Assembly: GCA_026388715.1 (NCBI GenBank)
Contig: JAPLJF010000002.1
Location: 43,305-107,304, forward strand
Source: Deltaproteobacteria bacterium
GTDB lineage: Bacteria; Desulfobacterota; Desulfobulbia; Desulfobulbales; Desulfocapsaceae
Reading direction: 5' to 3'
DNA length: 64,000 bases
Made by a program: the position numbers and the translations under genes. A model generated the notes under the pieces. That model saw nothing but the letters and a program-made list of their open reading frames with translations, made no database searches and was not told the origin of the DNA. Of the stretch, positions 61,917 through 64,000 are shown piece after piece. Within the stretch, counting starts at the first letter, position 1, and each line of letters starts with the position of its first letter.

Positions 61917-64000
61917 TCAAGATCCAACTGTTGGCAGGTCGGTTTCATGTGCTGGTATTGTTGAGCTGGTTACCGTTTGCAAGGTGCGGAGCGCTTCGTC
62001 AAAATTGAATCCCTCAATCTGGTGCGAGAGTTCATTGAAGTGTGCCCCGAGCGCGGCATGTAACAAAGGGGCCGATTCCCGTAAAAGCAGATTGGCGCGG
62101 CCGTTGTTTTCCGCCAGCAGTCCCTGCAATTCGGTTACAATCTGTTGCAGACGGACCGGATCCGGTTGGGCGATGTCTGGGGAGTCCTTTTTTGTCGCTC
62201 CTGTGCCGTCCTTGGCACCCGCGACACTGGGCCATCCCTGGCCTGCGTCTTCCGGTAAGGCAAGAATTGCTGCGGTCAAGAGTGCCTGTTCCTGGGCAAG
62301 GGCCTTGGTCAATGGCTCGGTTTCGCTGGCTGGCTGTTGCGCCCTGAGGGCGATTTCCAGTTGGGCCGCCAGGTCCCGAACCCTGTTTGCCCCCATGGTG
62401 GCGGCAACCCCTTTGAGGCCATGGGCAAGATCCCGGCCTGCCTGGAAATTACCGGTGGTCAGCAGTTCAGTGATCCGGGCGGCATCATCCCTATGGGACA
62501 GGGCAAACTGGCGGAGGAGCTGGACGTATATATTTACATCACCGCGCAGATTGGTCAGACAGAGCGTTAGATCGAGATCAGGAATATGTCCTAACAGCTC
62601 GTGCCAGTCCCTGATCTCTGGGGTCAGGGCATCCTGGGCCAGAGGAGCGGGGGCGGGGAATGTCTGTTCCGGCAGCCATTTCAACAGGGCGGCAAATAAT
62701 ATCTTCGGGTCCACGGGCTTGGCGATGAAGTCATTCATGCCCGCCTCTATACAGATACGGCGGTCTTCATCGAAGGCGTTGGCGGTCATGGCCAGGATCG
62801 GCAGCTTCGTTCGGTTCGGCAACTCGCGAATCAACCGCGTTGCCGTCAGCCCATCCATCTCCGGCATCTGTATGTCCATCAGGATCAGGTCGTAGGCGGT
62901 GATGATGGTTTTCTCCACGGCTTCGAGGCCGTTTTGTGCGGTGTCCACTTCAAGGCCAGCCCCATGCAGCAGTTCCAGGGCCACTTCCCGATTGACGGCA
63001 TTGTCTTCGACCAGCAGCAGACGGGCGCCACCATGGCATCGACGCAATGTCGCCTCGATGTTCCTCTCGGTCACGGTTGACGTCGAATTCATGATCCCGT
63101 GGCCTCGGCTGAGTCTGGCGGTGAACCAGAAGGTGCTGCCTTGGCCCAGTTCGCTTGCAACACCTGTCTCGCCCCCCATCAGATGTGCCAGCCGGGAGGT
63201 GATGGCCAATCCAAGACCGGTGCCGCCATACTTGCGGGTGGTTGAGATATCCGCCTGTTCAAAGGCCTGGAACAGAATGGGCAACTGCTCGGCAGCGATG
63301 CCGATTCCGGTATCCTGGACCTCAAAATGCAAATGGATCTCGTTGTTGGTTTCTTCCAGAAGAAGGGCGCGCAGGGCAATGGAACCGTGTTTTGTGAACT
63401 TGACGGCATTAGCGGCGTAGTTAAGCAAGGCCTGACCGAGCCGGGTTGCGTCGCCCCGCAGCCAGCGGGGGACATTATCCGTGTCTACAGTGATGATTAT
63501 CCCTTTGCTCCTCGCCTGTTCCGCGATCAGGGAGTGGACATGGTCAAGGACAGCATCGAGGGAGAAGTCCGTCACCTCCAGTTGCAGCCGACCGGCCTCA
63601 ATCTTGGAGAGATCGAGGATGTCATTGATGATGGTCAGCAGATGGTGAGCGGCGGCGGTAATCTTGGCCAATTTATCCTGCTGTCCTGGATCGTGGTTGT
63701 CGCGTTGCAGCAGATGGGTCAATCCGACAATGGCGTTCATGGGGGTACGGATTTCATGGCTCATGTTCGACAGAAACTGCTGTTTTGCCTTTACTGCGCT
63801 TTCGGCCGTTTTTGTTGCACTTTCTGCATGTGTTTTTGCCTCCTCCGCAATCGAAGTTGCCAGTTCGGCAAAAACAATGGCCTCTGTAAGTTCCTTTTCA
63901 ATTCTTTTTTGATCCGTAATGTCCCTTCCTACAACCACCGCACCAAGCACATTCCCCTGGTCATCCTTATAAACCGAGCCATTAAATAACACTTCGGTTA
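61917..64000 (-). CDS. Hybrid sensor histidine kinase (5' end outside window)
   Basis: The frame is open to the right edge, so the N-terminal sensor is missing. Readable order: end of a PAS domain ('[19 protein letters not shown]'), an alanine-rich coiled coil, HisKA with '[15 protein letters not shown]', HATPase ('[21 protein letters not shown]' in part; '[19 protein letters not shown]' in part), a receiver ('[13 protein letters not shown]', '[14 protein letters not shown]', 'ILAMTANAF'), and an Hpt domain ('[15 protein letters not shown]'). A phosphorelay through all four sites is expected. No response regulator partner is in the window. Confidence 0.92.
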   Translation of the reverse strand, partial: TEVLFNGSVYKDDQGNVLGAVVVGRDITDQKRIEKELTEAIVFAELATSIAEEAKTHAESATKTAESAVKAKQQFLSNMSHEIRTPMNAIVGLTHLLQRDNHDPGQQDKLAKITAAAHHLLTIINDILDLSKIEAGRLQLEVTDFSLDAVLDHVHSLIAEQARSKGIIITVDTDNVPRWLRGDATRLGQALLNYAANAVKFTKHGSIALRALLLEETNNEIHLHFEVQDTGIGIAAEQLPILFQAFEQADISTTRKYGGTGLGLAITSRLAHLMGGETGVASELGQGSTFWFTARLSRGHGIMNSTSTVTERNIEATLRRCHGGARLLLVEDNAVNREVALELLHGAGLEVDTAQNGLEAVEKTIITAYDLILMDIQMPEMDGLTATRLIRELPNRTKLPILAMTANAFDEDRRICIEAGMNDFIAKPVDPKILFAALLKWLPEQTFPAPAPLAQDALTPEIRDWHELLGHIPDLDLTLCLTNLRGDVNIYVQLLRQFALSHRDDAARITELLTTGNFQAGRDLAHGLKGVAATMGANRVRDLAAQLEIALRAQQPASETEPLTKALAQEQALLTAAILALPEDAGQGWPSVAGAKDGTGATKKDSPDIAQPDPVRLQQIVTELQGLLAENNGRANLLLRESAPLLHAALGAHFNELSHQIEGFNFDEALRTLQTVTSSTIPAHETDLPTVGS

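Noticed and set aside
60774-61964. 396-codon plus-strand frame opposite the beta-CASP gene
   Set aside because: Antisense shadow; the minus-strand protein has all catalytic motifs.
1-64000. CRISPR array, prophage, conjugation genes or integron cassette array
   Set aside because: No regularly spaced repeats, no cas, phage structural, tra or attC-like series were found; only the short IntI-like scrap at 18390.

Overview
The window is 64 kb of chromosome from a Gram-negative bacterium: Tat and lipoprotein signals, periplasmic c-type cytochromes, CmoA/CmoB, Uup and a full Entner-Doudoroff set. Cytochrome-rich sulfur chemistry (SorAB-like sulfite dehydrogenase, a TsdA domain, DsrE-like proteins, a SoxB/UshA-like phosphoesterase) fits a sulfur-cycling Desulfobacterota (Desulfobulbales-like) organism, but that placement is inferred from gene content only. 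No rRNA, tRNA or CRISPR array was seen.

Region 1 (about 0.7-34.6 kb) is an accessory block in which every intact gene from 766 to 33625 lies on the minus strand. Its left part (0.7-12.6 kb) is sulfur and redox metabolism: sorAB plus a third small cytochrome, three proteins with DsrE-like features (one frameshifted), a SoxB/UshA-like phosphoesterase in two near-identical copies (one killed by a single stop codon), a nine-to-ten-heme cytochrome, a K+ channel and an orphan ModA-like binding protein. Its right part (12.6-33.6 kb) is oxidative-stress defence: three Fe/Mn superoxide dismutases, two catalase-family proteins, two di-heme peroxidases (one fused to a TsdA thiosulfate dehydrogenase), a cupin, PfpI, an aldo/keto reductase, an alpha/beta hydrolase, and small stress or membrane proteins (CsbD, Thivi_2564-like, DUF5661, DUF302, CHRD). 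This part is strewn with decayed second copies of its own genes, including two deletions whose breakpoints are 6-bp direct repeats.

Region 2 (34.6-50.5 kb) looks like backbone: beta-carbonic anhydrase, zwf-pgl-edd-eda, a periplasmic beta-carbonic anhydrase, nadB, a zinc-ribbon protein coupled to a dead amidohydrolase gene, a KAS III-like/AMMECR1/YkgJ-like operon, an M23 peptidase and uup.

Region 3 (50.5-64 kb) begins with an AT-rich islet (antitoxin remnant, GIY-YIG protein, unknown membrane protein, Cys-rich protein). It continues with a slipin, HIT protein, cmoAB, a YnfA-like protein, a B12-type radical SAM protein, mobB, a beta-CASP nuclease and a hybrid histidine kinase cut by the window end.

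Several small repeat families link the regions: a 180-bp MITE with 18-bp inverted ends and TTA/TAA target duplications (four copies), a 173-bp leader shared by the two peroxidase genes, a pair of 93-bp palindromic repeats, a pair of GCCGTTACGAAAT palindromes, and REP/BIME-like hairpins. The most novel coding features are the di-heme peroxidase-TsdA fusion and the multiheme cytochrome with a candidate CX8CH heme site.
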